NCBI GenBank assembly: GCA_022453515.1
Contig: JAJNNY010000083.1
Span: 62,001-126,000 of the forward strand
Direction: 5' to 3'
Origin: Astrocystis sublimbata
Lineage: Eukaryota; Ascomycota; Sordariomycetes; Xylariales; Xylariaceae
DNA: 64,000 nt
Both the position numbers and the translations under genes were made by a program. Within the stretch, counting starts at the first letter, position 1. The number at the start of each line of letters is the position of its first letter. This document shows, piece by piece, positions 13,401-23,881 of the stretch. The notes under the pieces were generated by a model that ran no database searches, was not told the origin of the DNA, and saw nothing but the letters and a program-made list of their open reading frames with translations.

Positions 13401-14911
13401 TTAGCGTGCGAGAGCTATTGATCAACGCTTCTCCTGAACAGCAAGGCGATATCGTATTGCGCGTAGTCCGCGAAACGATAGCCAAGGCCTTGGGGTACAC
13501 CCGAGTCGACGATGTAGACGCTAGTCGGCCCCTACAAGAGTTGGGTATTGACTCCTTGACCGCGGTCCTGATCCGCAATCATCTGTCAACGTCGACATCG
13601 CTGGCATTGCCACCCAACATTGTTCTCCTTTACTCGAATCTGAAGTCGCTCAGCGAATTCATTCTGTCCCAACTACTAGGCGAGATCGGGATCTCGACCG
13701 ACTCATCGAGTGCATTGGACTCTGAGAGCACAACACCAAGTACTCCTACTTCAGCTACCACTTACGTCGACATGGCAGCTATCCGAAGGGGAGTTCTCGA
13801 TCCCAGCTTCAACTTCGATAACGTTGCCAAGAGCCGTACTGGCACGCCCGAGACCGTCTTTGTGACTGGCTCAACAGGCTTCGTCGGCGCTTTCATGATC
13901 AATGAGTTTCTCAGGAGGGGTATCAATGTATCCTGTCTAGTACGCGCTGCCAGTCTCGACGAGGCGACAGAACGCATGATCAAGACGTTGGAAGTCTACG
14001 GCCTGTGGGAATCGAAGTACGAGCCACTCCTCAACCCAGTTGTCGGTGATCTTGCGAAGCCCATGCTTGGCCTCTCCGAAGATGTATTCGACGATCTAGC
14101 CAACAGAGTCGATGCCATTCTTCATTCTGGAGCCCTTGTTGACTGGATGCGCCCGTTGGAAGAGTACGTCGGGCCCAATATCCTCGGAACTCACGAAGTC
14201 CTACGTCTCGCCTCGTACGGTCGCGGCAAGGCCGTCCACTTCATCTCCACGATCTCGACACTACCTATTCACTGTGGTTACGGCCTAACCGAGTATGACG
14301 GCGAGTATGGCTATGGTACCTCGAAATACCTGGCAGAGAGAATGGTCGCCGCGGCTCGATTCCGCGGCGCCAAGACAGCATCGTACCGGCTACCATTTGT
14401 CGCTGCCTCGGCTACCAATGGCCATTTCCGACTCGATCGCGGTGACTTCTTGAACAATTTGATTAGCGGAAGTCTCGATTTAGGCGCGTTCCCTTCGATC
14501 GATGCCGCCTTGCATACTGTGTTGCCGGTTGATTATCTTTGTGGCACCATTGCCGCAATCATGACTGAGGACCAGGCACGGGTTGGCGAGGACTATGACT
14601 TCGTCAACCCACAAGCGCCCACCTTTGACCACTTTTTCACACTCTTGGGTGCAGCAAATGGTGGCATCAAGGTCATTCCTTTCAGTCAGTGGCATCGTCG
14701 CGCGCTCGAGCATGCGACAGCCCACCCTAAGGGCTCGCTCGCTCGCATCACCACAATCATTGATGGCTACACCGATGAAACTTCAGGCGGGCTGATGAAG
14801 GGTTGTCCTGTCGGAAAACATATCCTCGGCGCGAATATTTTCCCCGCCCCGTTGATTGGCGAGGAGTATATACAAAAGTATTCGGACTGTATTCGGGCTT
14901 CGAAAGCGTAA
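7427..14911 (+). CDS. swnK: Hybrid NRPS-PKS synthetase, SwnK type
   Basis: A single exon encodes 2,494 residues. I chose ATG 7427 (AAGATGCC context); the frame is open 30 nt earlier only from a TTG. Domains in order: adenylation about 20-540 ([12 protein letters not shown] near 179, TGDLGRF near 402); peptidyl carrier with [10 protein letters not shown] near 560; ketosynthase 624-1050 (active-site Cys in VDAACSAS near 790, His in [12 protein letters not shown] near 925, His in SAKSNIGHT near 962); acyltransferase about 1150-1450 (GHSVGELA near 1244, HAFHSHH near 1350); ketoreductase about 1730-1930 ([18 protein letters not shown]); acyl carrier with LGIDSLTA near 2040; C-terminal thioester reductase from about 2143 ([13 protein letters not shown]). 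There is no dehydratase, methyltransferase or enoylreductase. This is the order known for SwnK, which loads pipecolate, adds one malonyl unit and releases by reduction. All catalytic motifs look intact. Confidence 0.9.
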   Translation: MPTLSTSSPISEQDYETLVNGFNALDDISLLGHRLDELFEDVATRFPHNIALIHDQNEMTFEQLNASANILARCLAKRGTKHRDLVGVAVSRSIDLIVVILAVLKLGAGYVPIDSLFPAERINQMVEDAGPKLILLTGTPTKGLARWTDICLSVDDARDDSITDTTNLHTEIELQDIAYSNYTSGSTGRPKGVEIGHGAAANFLGSLRKYEPGCNEHDRLLAITTISFDMSTLEIFLPLISGATMIVANTSAIKNPRELMELMERHQPTILQATPATWTMLLESGWKGEPRLSKIITGGEPLSRQLADRLLASADSVWNVYGPCETTYGSVGRVGEGEILVGNPMANGRIYVLDDDMKPVPMGCEGEVYIGGGSVSNGYRNLLELTNSKFLSNPFHGGRFFRTGDLGRFLGPGQLQVKGRRDGVVKIRGQRIDVGDIESVLVDHVNVRQAVVISRDDRLVAYCIVDGIESEDGAVLDSMLRPWVADHLPEYMVPSFFVRMEAFPLSTSEKVNRKALPDPIESLRSRATIQPTSELEEQIQAIWADALGHNSISIEDNFFTIGGDSLRIIRVQTALEKQFGRTVPVSKLFEHYTIKALAAFLAGIDKAVKQPESLAGSNGFIGSNEDIAVVSMACRLPGGVATPEDFWQLLHSGGDATVEIPKDRWDADKIYSEDPDVNGTSYCRRGGFLDDIYSHDASFFGIAPREAQAMDPTQHLMLELSWEVFERAGYTRDQLNGSTTGVFLGVSHNVTNYIPPDLQGYSITGSASATLSGRLSYVLGLQGPSMSVDAACSASLVATHLACNALRQGECNMALAGGGSLMLNPGIHIEFSKLRGASKDGRCRAFSDDTDGTGFSEGAAAVVLKRLSDAQRDGDHIHAVLRGTAVNHGGRSSGLTAPSGPAQAALIRNTLARSGLEPSDIDYVEAHGTATKLGDPIEGTALAEVFGPSRSSSEPLRLGSAKSNIGHTQAAAGLVGLLKVVLALQHNSLPKTLHVSKPTTAVDWKGANMELVLENRPWVSNTDRIRRAGVSAFGIGGTNAHVIVEEAPKTIEQEDVNITLPAVPEAVSLVLSAHSDSALRAQAEKLRLHIGSGNGKNDRLSDVAYSLATARTHFHRRLVVTEKDKERALAKLESISSGFSDLPNANETGKSKLAMLFTGQGSQYPGMGKDLYATYPVFKETLDQIASTFTELESPLLDVMWAEPGSTNASLLNRADFAQPALFALQVSLWTLWQSWGVKPAFLLGHSVGELAVAHVSGILDLADACRLVMMRGRLMQALAVHGKMASVEASSTEVTTAIRELNLADKVEIAGYNTPLQTVISGDIEAVEAAVSHFKDLGRKSKVLDTSHAFHSHHMNGMLGDFKAVAQALRFNPPQISIISSKTGKAANTGELEQAEYWVQQVRNAVRFSDAFQELSNQGANVFVEIGPRPTLCGLGAACLDDASKSSAALWLPSIKPNMDETLVIQESIGKLHVRHVPVDWDAYYAPFGCQRVSLPTYAFQRETFQIANKGNWGPVNSQSTPVDESVSDVDKLLFDVDWRRIETREIHPLGKWGVICPSEETHWTSEAQLSLTTSGVKLVAVNQLQEAEHLDGLISLWDSSADVVPIAHDVTAKALLQLQEATRIGFAAPIVWVTRQAVGAGPGDSPLGIGAAPLWGLARTARSEHPELCLRTIDLGEKTDTSFGLALMLGNETEIAIRKEQLLAPHMKRSSAVASSPTLQPLLRLDGAVLVTGGLGDLGGRVARRLVTAHGVRDLVLTSRRGMQSPGAHVFVAELAKLGAKATVVDGDIADIDNLKSIMQLFSADRPLRGVVHAAGVTDSGILSSLTPQKCATTFAPKVDGLWNLHQLTKDMDLDVFMLFSSISGIMGLPGLGNYAAANSFLDGVAHLRRAQGLPATSVAYGTWAGEGMVTTLVSTTRAHLSQLGLGFLEPDDGLQCFEQAVRGGRELTVAAVLDLEQLKAYYEEQGGMPTSLRSLLGPNKAKKTAEPAVSVRELLINASPEQQGDIVLRVVRETIAKALGYTRVDDVDASRPLQELGIDSLTAVLIRNHLSTSTSLALPPNIVLLYSNLKSLSEFILSQLLGEIGISTDSSSALDSESTTPSTPTSATTYVDMAAIRRGVLDPSFNFDNVAKSRTGTPETVFVTGSTGFVGAFMINEFLRRGINVSCLVRAASLDEATERMIKTLEVYGLWESKYEPLLNPVVGDLAKPMLGLSEDVFDDLANRVDAILHSGALVDWMRPLEEYVGPNILGTHEVLRLASYGRGKAVHFISTISTLPIHCGYGLTEYDGEYGYGTSKYLAERMVAAARFRGAKTASYRLPFVAASATNGHFRLDRGDFLNNLISGSLDLGAFPSIDAALHTVLPVDYLCGTIAAIMTEDQARVGEDYDFVNPQAPTFDHFFTLLGAANGGIKVIPFSQWHRRALEHATAHPKGSLARITTIIDGYTDETSGGLMKGCPVGKHILGANIFPAPLIGEEYIQKYSDCIRASKA

Positions 14912-15397
14912 ATGTGGATGTCATGTGTGGGAGGTTCCCTTCATCGTAACAAAAATTGGCGGAGTCAAGGGCATTGATTTAGCGACAGATTGAACGAGCG
15001 ATTAAATATGATAGACAAAATTGATTTTATATAAATACCCAAAAGGTATTACGCTGCTCATATGAGTGCTAAGATTATGAGGATGGCTGAATGTTGTGTG
15101 AATTGCCTTGAGACCCCTTGTAAGGAGTTTGAACGATCGAGTGTTCAAATGTGTAAACACTTGCGTCGAAAGACGCGATAGATTGATTCATGGCTGCGAT
15201 AGCAAGTGCCAAGGAACTCTGCTATATGATTGGTTACTACTAAACTAGATTCAGATCTAAGTGTTCTCATCTAGGTATTTGCTACGAGAGCCCCTCCATC
15301 TCAACTTTCAAAATTCAGGCTCACAATGGTAGTGCAAGTCATTAATACGATGGTACAATAAGCTTCTTTGATTGATTTGATTTATAGTAGCACTGTC
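14912..15397. other. Convergent intergenic region
   Basis: About 490 bases between the 3' ends of the hybrid synthetase (plus) and the NmrA-like reductase (minus). AT-rich and without recognisable genes; it holds both 3' untranslated regions. Confidence 0.55.
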
Positions 15398-16315
15398 TTA
15401 CAACACCAACTCAGCATTGTTGTCAAACTGAGAAAGACCCTCTTTCAGCGTCCGGAAAGTTACACCCGGAAAGAACTTTGCTCTGTGCGCTTGAACCTTT
15501 TCAGGAGGGTTGACCATCACTTGGCCGATGGACAACAAGTAATAATCCGCCAGCATCTGCGTGTCCTCGTCCTTCGCGCTTCTAATCATCTCCGCAACGG
15601 CATGCAGCGAAACGTGTTCTGTTGGGGCGTCGGGCAGATACCTCTCTTTGATTAGATTGGTTACGTCGTTCCAGCAACTGCGGTCTCCTGCCATGAAAGT
15701 GTAGGGCTCCCATGATCCCGGCGGTGCCGCAATCAACGACGCCAGTGCCTTGACAACATCGCGTGCCCATGTGAAGTCAACAGGCTCGTTTCCCGTGCCG
15801 GGAATGACGATCTTCTTCGCCTTCCAATTTACGGGGTGGAACTCGTCGATGTCTTTGATGTACCGATTCTTGGTCGGCACGAAATAATCGGCCAACCAGC
15901 CGATGCAAACAAGGGTCCATTCGACATCCTTCTGGTTGCGCAGCAGCTCGCGAACGGGCTCGTGCGGCGCATAATAGAAGCCGGGCTCATCGGGATATGT
16001 CTCAATGTTTGCCGCGAATTCGGCGGGGATGAAGCGCTTGCACTTTGGACTCTCTTGGCAGGCCTTGATGAGAGTGCTGTGAATCTCGGTATAGACCGGT
16101 GAGATGTCCGAGATTGTCGAGATCACTGCATCGCAATCGGCTAACGCGCCTTTCAGAGATGACAGGGTGTAATCTGTCACAGCCTGAGTGATGCCTGGGG
16201 CCTCGAGCTGAGCTTTATGGCTGCGTGTCAAGACGACGAGCTCGTGGCCGGCCCTGACAAACTCCTCACAGATGTAGTGGGCCAAGTCGCTGTAACCAGC
16301 GACTGCGACACGCAT
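15398..16315 (-). CDS. swnN: NmrA-like NAD(P)-binding reductase, SwnN/SwnR type
   Basis: Intronless, 305 residues from ATG 16315 (five more codons upstream start only at TTG). The N-terminus MRVAVAGYSDLAHYICEEF is a Rossmann beta-alpha-beta of the NmrA/isoflavone-reductase group with an altered glycine motif. Later family marks are RFIPAEFA near 95-105 and FTWARDVVKAL near 180-190. NmrA-like proteins SwnN and SwnR are the two reductases of the swainsonine pathway, thought to reduce the iminium intermediate or ketone of the indolizidine. It lies tail to tail with the synthetase, 486 nt apart, which supports cluster membership. The choice of N rather than R is a guess from overall look. No second member is in the window. 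Confidence 0.65.
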   Translation of the reverse strand: MRVAVAGYSDLAHYICEEFVRAGHELVVLTRSHKAQLEAPGITQAVTDYTLSSLKGALADCDAVISTISDISPVYTEIHSTLIKACQESPKCKRFIPAEFAANIETYPDEPGFYYAPHEPVRELLRNQKDVEWTLVCIGWLADYFVPTKNRYIKDIDEFHPVNWKAKKIVIPGTGNEPVDFTWARDVVKALASLIAAPPGSWEPYTFMAGDRSCWNDVTNLIKERYLPDAPTEHVSLHAVAEMIRSAKDEDTQMLADYYLLSIGQVMVNPPEKVQAHRAKFFPGVTFRTLKEGLSQFDNNAELVL

Positions 16316-18939
16316 CGTGATTGGCGACAATAGAGAAAAGAGGATAGTGAGTTGTAATTAAGCTGAGAATTGATGCCGATGTATCGAATGTTTAACATGG
16401 AGAAATAGCAGACAATAGTACTCACTTTTAACTAAGCTATCGTGACTTATCAGATCAAAGTCAGCCAAGACCACGAAGCAATCCCCCGCTCTCTTACCTC
16501 TAAGATTTGAGATTACGTATTTCTCAAGGAGATTTCTCGCCCAAGCGTGTTTTGAGTGGGCAGGCAGATCATCCAACCCGGTGCGTTCCTGATTGGCAAC
16601 GGACATGATCGCCATACAGTGATTCTCGCCGTGCCGTTCATAGCTCCTTCCTGGGTGATGGGTTTTCCATGCATACTTTACACTGCAATTAAGTGGCATC
16701 TGAGGCATATGCGCCGAGTGCGCTGGCCGCAGTCGGTGCCCCATCACGCCTGTACAAGCGATCCCGGCTCTGTCCATCCGCTAGCAGGGGGCTAGAAACT
16801 ACACCAAAATTGGCTACGCTTCTATTCTCGTCCCCATCCGAAAGGTATCTCGACTGCAGGTACTTGCTTGCTCGGAAAAAACCCCCTGTGCGTGGGTCTT
16901 GAACCCTACCCACTCTCAAGTAGGCGGAATGGCGGGGGACTGGGGGGGTGTATGATTACAAGAAGCGATTAAACGAGCTGCAGGTGATTGTTGCCCTCCC
17001 CATGTAAGCTGATAGATCTGTGCATCTACTCCACCTCAGTCAGATAATTATTGAAGGGATATGAATTAAGCTGGGCAGGGTCGGTAGTTGGGATAATTGA
17101 GTTATCGCGTAACAAATTTTAACATGCCGGAGACCGAATAGCAGCCAGGGTTTCGAGGATGAACAGTCCCAGACGAGCTCACTTCCATCCCCTGTTGACC
17201 ACACAACTCCAATTGCCGTACCTGTTTGAGAAGACAACAGAATTGTTCAATTCTAAGGACGTATTATACCCGTCAACACAATCCACACTAGTAACTATAA
17301 TTATTGTAATAGGTCATGACGCCATAGTTTGGGAAAGCCTCATTGATTTACCATGAGTGGAAGTAACACGGCTACAAAATTAGACTGACGTCTTTTCTTC
17401 GATGTGCTTTACTGTCTGAAAAGTATCACTATCCTTGAAACTGATAGATTCGTAACCTTGTACTTTTAGTCATGGAATGCTTAAATGAAAGTAGGATTCT
17501 CAGTTACGTGTAGAAAATCTACTTGCGAAACGGAACTACCCTTGACATAAGTATCTCTTTTGCTTGTTTAAAACAACACCCCTTCATCCACATAGAGGGC
17601 CAGGGTTCGTTTCTCGCTTAGGAGGAGGATGATACCCAGAATGCATGCAAAAGACCATGTGTCTTTTCTCCAACGCATGGAACAGTAATAAATTTCCGCT
17701 ATTTCAATCGCCATCAAGCGCTGGGAAGACACGATGTGTGAAAACATGATGTGATTTATCAGATCTGGCATGGTTGTGACTAAAAAGCGCTTGGCCATGT
17801 GGTGTTGGAGCCAAACCCACTCGCAAGATGGAGCCAGATCCGGACTCCGAAAAGTGATGAAGTTTGTCTCGCGGGTAAGCTAGCCCTGCGGCTGCTGCCT
17901 GTAGAAGGAACGTTCACCTCTTGGCGTCACAATTACACGGGGAACAACCATACAAAACTCAGGACGGGACTACTGCTCCGCACTCCAACGTCTCGGTATC
18001 GCATAATTAAGTAGTCTGCAGTGATGCTAAGCATTGCGTGAATACATCCTCATCTCACGATAAAATGCGCAAATTAGAGTACGATTTGTCTTTGACTGCT
18101 ATGCCCGCAGCTATCCCAATCGATATCATGTTTCGGTATTGACTGACTGAGAATAAGATCTCCGAGTACCTTGGCCACCAGATATTGAAGACCAAATCCC
18201 TGATTTGAGATTGCAGATAGCATTTGAGGCACGAAACATCAACTACCTATAGTCCCTACTTTCATGGTTCGATTGAGCTGTAGGTTGGGTCCTCAGACCC
18301 TCACCTTAGTCATACTGCCTAGCCGCATGCCGTAGATAATAGCGACCTTAGTGCCGGCCGAGGCTTGTCAGTGGCGCATCGGAAGCCGAAGCTAACAAGG
18401 CCATAAGATCTCGAGTAAGACGGTCGGTGTAAAGATCCGTTGTTGACCCGAGCCAAATTGATGAAGTGTTGATGTTTATTCCCAATATCAAATTATTCTA
18501 GAGTAAATGTTAGCTCACGTTTCTACCTCAACATTTGCATGGATTCAGTCTCCGGCGCATACACGAATGCAGATCAGATCAGCAGCTGAAACGAACACAT
18601 GCAGTCAATCCATCTAAGGACTTGGCGCTGACAACCAATGCTACTGTCAACACCATAGTGGATCGTGTAAGTGAGATGCCTACGGTTAGGATTCTCGTAC
18701 GGCTACCGTAGGGAGTTGCCTCATGTACGCGACTGGGGCGATGCTGTAATCGTCAATTTGTGCATGACTGTTGTATATAATTCCCAGGTCGAGAAAAAGC
18801 AACATATCGAGATTATCAATGTAGCAACTCATCACTGCCATTACCATCCCCGAATATCTGCTTAACACCATATCTCTTTGTTTTGATTCGACAATTATTG
18901 CATTCTAGTTCACACTTCACGAGAACACCGATAGAAACC
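16316..18939. other. Long divergent intergenic region
   Basis: About 2.6 kb between the NmrA-like gene (minus) and the pyrroline-carboxylate-reductase-like gene (plus), transcribed away from each other. No convincing gene is present. A TATATAA motif at 18774-18780 lies about 160 nt upstream of the plus-strand gene. CGG/CCG half-sites are scattered (for example TCCGGACTCCGA near 17839), but I cannot assign a regulator. Confidence 0.5.
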
Positions 18940-19929
18940 ATGACCACTACCACATTCACCTCGCAAGGACAAAACAGTTCTGTGCCGGCACAGGATGGCA
19001 GTCCAGAGCGTGTGGGAGAGACAATGGCGATTCTAGGATGCGGCATAATGGGAACTGCCATACTTCTCGGTGTCGTCTCCGCCCAGACCTCCGGCTCAAA
19101 AACCAGCGGAGCAGAACTGTTACCCAGTCGCTTCCGGGCATGTGTAAGACGTCCCGAGTCTGCCCAGAGCATACGTGCCAAGCTGCCCCCTCCGACACTT
19201 GACTCTACCGTCATCTTACATACGAACAACAATGCTGCTGCTGTTCGAGAGTCCGACATGGTACTATTAGCCTGCCAACCGCATCTCTTCAAGCCCATTC
19301 TCGAAGAGCCTGGAATGGCTGAGGCTCTTGAGGGTAAACTGATCATCTCAGTGCTCGCAGGGGTGACCTCAGAAGATATCGAGGAGCACCTACAGCAGAT
19401 TGTAAAACGCGAGTCTGGTTTCTCAGTAGTCCGCGTCATGCCCAACATAGCTTGTGCTGTGCAAGCTTCCAGCACAGTTCTTGAGGCCCGTCCCTCTTAC
19501 CACCCGCGGCCTCTGCCAGAGAACTTCGAAGCCACAGCCCGCGCCATCTTCTCCTGCGTAGGCACTGTCTTCGCCACACACCCTGATACATTTTCGATAT
19601 GTACCACGCTGAACGGATCTACGCCGGCTTTCTTCGCCATGGTCATAGACGGCCTGGTGGATGGCGCTGTTGCGCTTGGGCTTTCCCGTGAACAAGCTAC
19701 ACAGATGGCTGCTGCTACGATGCGCGGATCTGCCGAGTTGATATTGAGCGGCAAACCAACGCACGATGTGCGCTATGAAGTTGCATGCCCTGGCGGCTCC
19801 ACGATTCAGGGCATCAGGACCCTTGAGGAGGCGAGAACCCGGGCTGTCTGGATGGATGCCATGCGGGCATCGACATCAGAGCAGAGCGGCTTGGGCTCGG
19901 GGATAAAAGTGAAACGTGGTTCGGCGTGA
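18940..19929 (+). CDS. Pyrroline-5-carboxylate reductase-like protein
   Basis: Intronless, 329 residues from ATG 18940 (ACCATGAC context). An in-frame ATG at 18883 would add 19 residues but has a poorer context. The N-terminal NAD(P) fold has the dinucleotide motif ILGCGIMGTAIL (about 30-41). The C-terminal dimerisation/active-site region shows DGLVDGAVALGLSREQA and ACPGGSTIQGI, both P5CR hallmarks. P5CRs reduce 1-pyrroline-5-carboxylate to proline, and several also reduce the six-membered homologue from lysine to pipecolate. Next to a SwnK-type enzyme, whose starter is pipecolate, that second activity is the attractive reading (inference). It could equally be the housekeeping proline enzyme that happens to be the cluster neighbour; its N-terminal 25 residues are unlike a compact housekeeping P5CR. 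Confidence 0.88.
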   Translation: MTTTTFTSQGQNSSVPAQDGSPERVGETMAILGCGIMGTAILLGVVSAQTSGSKTSGAELLPSRFRACVRRPESAQSIRAKLPPPTLDSTVILHTNNNAAAVRESDMVLLACQPHLFKPILEEPGMAEALEGKLIISVLAGVTSEDIEEHLQQIVKRESGFSVVRVMPNIACAVQASSTVLEARPSYHPRPLPENFEATARAIFSCVGTVFATHPDTFSICTTLNGSTPAFFAMVIDGLVDGAVALGLSREQATQMAAATMRGSAELILSGKPTHDVRYEVACPGGSTIQGIRTLEEARTRAVWMDAMRASTSEQSGLGSGIKVKRGSA

Positions 19930-21045
19930 TTGTGTGAGCATTGTTTAAGAGGAGTAGTATCACATAACAAATAAAGATTCCCCAAAATTCATCCTTCGCA
20001 GCTTTGATATTGTCACGGTTCGCTAGCGGCTCGGTACGGAATAACCTACGAACCGCTACTAATTAGGTATATATACTAGTTTCTAGTCCTGAGAAGTAGA
20101 AGGAGAGTCTTCTCTCCTTGTGCAATAACAAAAGTCATTTACTGGACTTCCAGCAGTGATAACTGTGACAGATATTGTGACAACAAAACTCTTGCTTTGA
20201 CTTCGTATGTCGACAACACCTACCACTTGAACGGCTCACGCTTACATGTAAAGAAAGATCTTGGCATGTGACGACACGCTTATTTTCAATCGAAATTATT
20301 GAAGTCTTAGGATTGATTTGCGATGAAGGATTCCAAAGCCGAATGCGGTCTCAACTTATCCATCAGGTAATCAACTTTCTCCAGAAACGAGGAGAGAAGA
20401 CTCTCATATTCTGCTGTCGCGACTCTATTCAGGGTCCGAACGTGATCCGTTCCCCGAACCGCAACCCAGGAAACTTCCTGCTTGATTCCGATTTTTTGGT
20501 CCCCTGGCTCACATGCCCAACGCCAATCATGCGGAGTTGATGTTCTTCAACAATCAAGGAGCGTCTAGCTGCCACACACTCATGTGGGTGAGCCAGAAAA
20601 GAGTTTTCGTGTTCGCCCACATCAGATGCCATTTTATCGCCAAGCACGGACAAGGCAGTTTGACCGAGCTGGAGCTACGAAGCGATCAGGCATAGACCCC
20701 GATTACTCGAAGCGTAACCTTTTACGCACTATTGAGAACGGCGAAGCCATCGAGGGGACTGCAAAAGTGCAGATCATAAAGCTGAGCAGGCCGATCCCGA
20801 CATGCTCGGATTTCCATGCCTTTGGCGTCACCAATTTTGGCCGTGAGACCAATAGGGGAGAGGCTGGTTAGGCTCCTTCCACCCAAACCGGTGTACAATG
20901 TGTGGATGGCGTATCATACGCAGGAAACAATTGTTAATTAGTTGATGCAAAGTATCTTAATTGAGATAAAAGCACAAAATTCGAAGAAAATGTGACATAT
21001 GCAGCTAAGCCGTGAAAGCAACTAAGCGAAGCCCAAGTCGCCCAC
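19930..21045. other. Intergenic, P5CR-like to cyclase gene
   Basis: About 1.1 kb between convergent genes. No protein family recognisable on either strand. Confidence 0.5.
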
Positions 21046-22693
21046 CTAGAAAATCGCCAACACATTCGGCGGACTCGCCACGCCACCGGGGACATTACAC
21101 GGCTCGCTACTAACAAAGAAGCTCCATCTTCCCTCTTTCTTACACTGCTCAGCCAGCTTCTCCAGATCGAAAAGCTCGCCAATGGGACATCCCCATCCCG
21201 CTAAGAGAACCTCATGCATGTACCACGACTCCTTGCTCGGCCAGCACTCAAAAGACGGCTGGTCGCCGGCCACAGCAGCGAAGTTGTCCCAGATCCATCG
21301 CAGCATCTCGTCCGACTGCGCCACGCCGCCGAAGTGGTGCGGGACGACGGCGCGGTAGCTCGCAAGCTCCGACTCGGGCTTGGTGGAGTGCGAGACCATG
21401 AAGCCTGTGGTTGGGGAGGTGGTTAGACGAGGGCAAGATTCATGAGCAAGGAGCTTGGGTGATACATCTCTCTACAAGGTGTGTTGTGAAATTGATCATA
21501 ATCCATACGCAGGGCCAAGTTCCAACAGAATTGAACAGAGTAACAAACCACTTACCCGAGCGAATGAACAAGATATCACCAAACTTGAGCTCCGTGCCTT
21601 GTGCCTTCAAACAAGCCTTCAAGTCATCGAGAGGAATCGCATGGGATACGAAGGGGTCATAATTTGTGACTTTCGATCTTGCCTGGCCATCCGGCGAGGT
21701 GCGCCAGCTGTGGTAGTCCACCAAGACGCCGCGGCCGACGATACCTTGCTCGGCCCAAACTATCATCATGTGCTATTAGTCTCTCGGAGGCATTCTGATA
21801 AATCATCTTTGATGCACTCAACTCCCAAATGGGAACTTATTGCACAGAGATGATAGTTACTGAGGATCGAAAAGGGATTGAAGAAGCCTAAAGAGATGAA
21901 GGGGCATATAAGCGGAAGAGAGGAGAGGAAACAACATACCCTGAATCCCATTAACAGTGCTTCCCTTCCCCGTGTCCCCATCCACACGATGAATATCCTC
22001 CATCGTGACGCCGTTATAAAAGAGCTTCTCATCCTGATACCCCATGTGCCTTAGACCATCCCATTGCGAGGAGACCTGCGTGTTGAAGGTCCAGACTAGC
22101 CATTTCCCACCCCAGGCGTCAGTCATGGTCAAAGCAGGCAAGCCCGTTTCAGAGTATACTGGTAAAACTGAAGAAGATAGACGCAACTCACCATCGTCAT
22201 TCGCAGTCCTCGGCGCCTTGCCGATTATCTCCTGATGGAACGCCGCGCGCTGGAAGAAGGCTTTCTCGTGCGCCTGCGCGTCCAGGGGCCAGTTCATCGA
22301 TATCCTAGATACAAGCGCACACACATTAGTCTCACAATCATTCAGTTAGCATTCAGCATTCCCTCATATGTCCACTACAACCCCATTCGCTGACTTCTTC
22401 TTTCCCCTTCCACTCCCCAACCCCTTTCCATTTCTCCTCCCTGGAAACTCTACAAAACACAGAAATCAAACAAGCGAAAAAGAAAAAGAACCCTACCGCT
22501 TCCCACTCCGAATCTCCCCCCTAGCCGCAGCAGCAACGCGCTCATCCGTAAGCCTATTCAGAAAGCCCAGCTCATCTTCCTCGCCGTAGAGGCCCCACGC
22601 CGCAAGCATTGGGGCGTCCTTGCGCAGGGGCAGGGCGTCGAAGTCCGGCACGCCGTTGGCGTTGAGGATGAACCCGGGGGCTGGTGGTGCCAT
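21046..22693 (-). CDS. Cyclase-family protein (PF04199 type)
   Basis: Five exons, 22693-22497, 22304-22192, 22095-21940, 21759-21556 and 21404-21046, give 342 residues with every junction in frame. Introns range from 96 to 192 nt, longer than usual in this window. The protein resembles the fungal branch of the putative cyclase / kynurenine-formamidase-like metal hydrolases: marks are VWTFNTQVSSQWDGLRH near residue 104-120, VNGIQVWAEQGIVGRGVLVD across the third junction, GDILFIRSG, and a C-terminal HEVLLAGWGCPIGELFDL. The substrate is not known for this fungal group. It lies between the SWN genes and calcineurin and need not belong to the cluster. Confidence 0.82.
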
Positions 22694-23881
22694 TATTTAA
22701 TAAATAAATACCTAAATGCGCCTTTGTCTGTTAACGTTCTAGTTCCTCTCTCTACTTTTACTTCTTGTGAGATTTGCTTACTCGATGCGTGCGTAAGTAT
22801 GTATGTCAGAGGAGGGTTTGCACTATATGCGTGCTCGGGCAGGCAGTAATTATCAACACCTGGTCTTTCTCCGAGGAATTAAATTGGACAACAAACGAGT
22901 CTTCAGAAAGATCTGACTAGGTAGGTACTTGACATAAATTCAAATAGGCGCTGGCAGAGGTAGTATCGTATACGCACATTCAGCACACAGACGAAGATAA
23001 CGTTTTCCCTTCAAGCAATTTCAAACACGACATACGTATGTAATACATACACCAACAGCAACCAATTCTCCCTTCCAGTGCCGCGGTCAATTGTCCAACG
23101 TCACAGTAACACCGCGCGCAGCCCCGCATCGAATGTGGAGATGAGTGAGGAGAAGTGACGGATTACACGGTTGATTATCAATCTTGGGTAGTCCCAGTAG
23201 CTGATCTAGGTCTCAGGCTTCCGGGTGCCCCTCGGTATCACCCTCCCATTTATCTCGCTGCACGGGACAATAGCTAGCGAAGACCATCTCACGTCGAGTA
23301 TAATCAGTATGTATGCCTAAGATGTATAGTGTCGACTCCGATCTCCGGAGGTTCAATAAGCATTCATGGACAACACACTCGTATACGATACTAATATGCA
23401 TTGCACCTAGCTGTGCCTCTCATACGCAATCCTGGTACTTGATTTGATAAGCACAGGTTTCTCGAGTGAGATCACGACTGGTAGATAGACAGGTCGGCGA
23501 GGTCTGTATTAAATATTTCGACTGTTTTGATTATTTGAGTTTCTACTCCATCACAAACACCGTTTCATCGTCGACCTAAGCGTGTGTCTCCATTTCAGTC
23601 CAAGTAAGTCGTCGTTAAGTCATATCGAAGAGTCGCCCTCAGCTGTTCCTTTAAAAGCCTCTTTTGCTTTTGTCATGTATAGATGAACAGGATCGATGTC
23701 ATTCCAAGCATAATACGCGACCAGAGATAATCCACTGTCCTTTTTAGCTCGTGAAGGTAGCTCAAATTCAACCAACATTGACCAGAAAGTTCGTATGAAC
23801 TAAACCGTCTAATTCATCATCGTTCGTCGCCTGGACGTGAGATAGTTTACAAACATGCGACTTCACACTCGATTGCGGTCT
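22694..23881. other. Intergenic, cyclase to calcineurin A
   Basis: About 1.2 kb containing the cyclase promoter and the calcineurin 3' end. No gene recognised. Confidence 0.5.
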
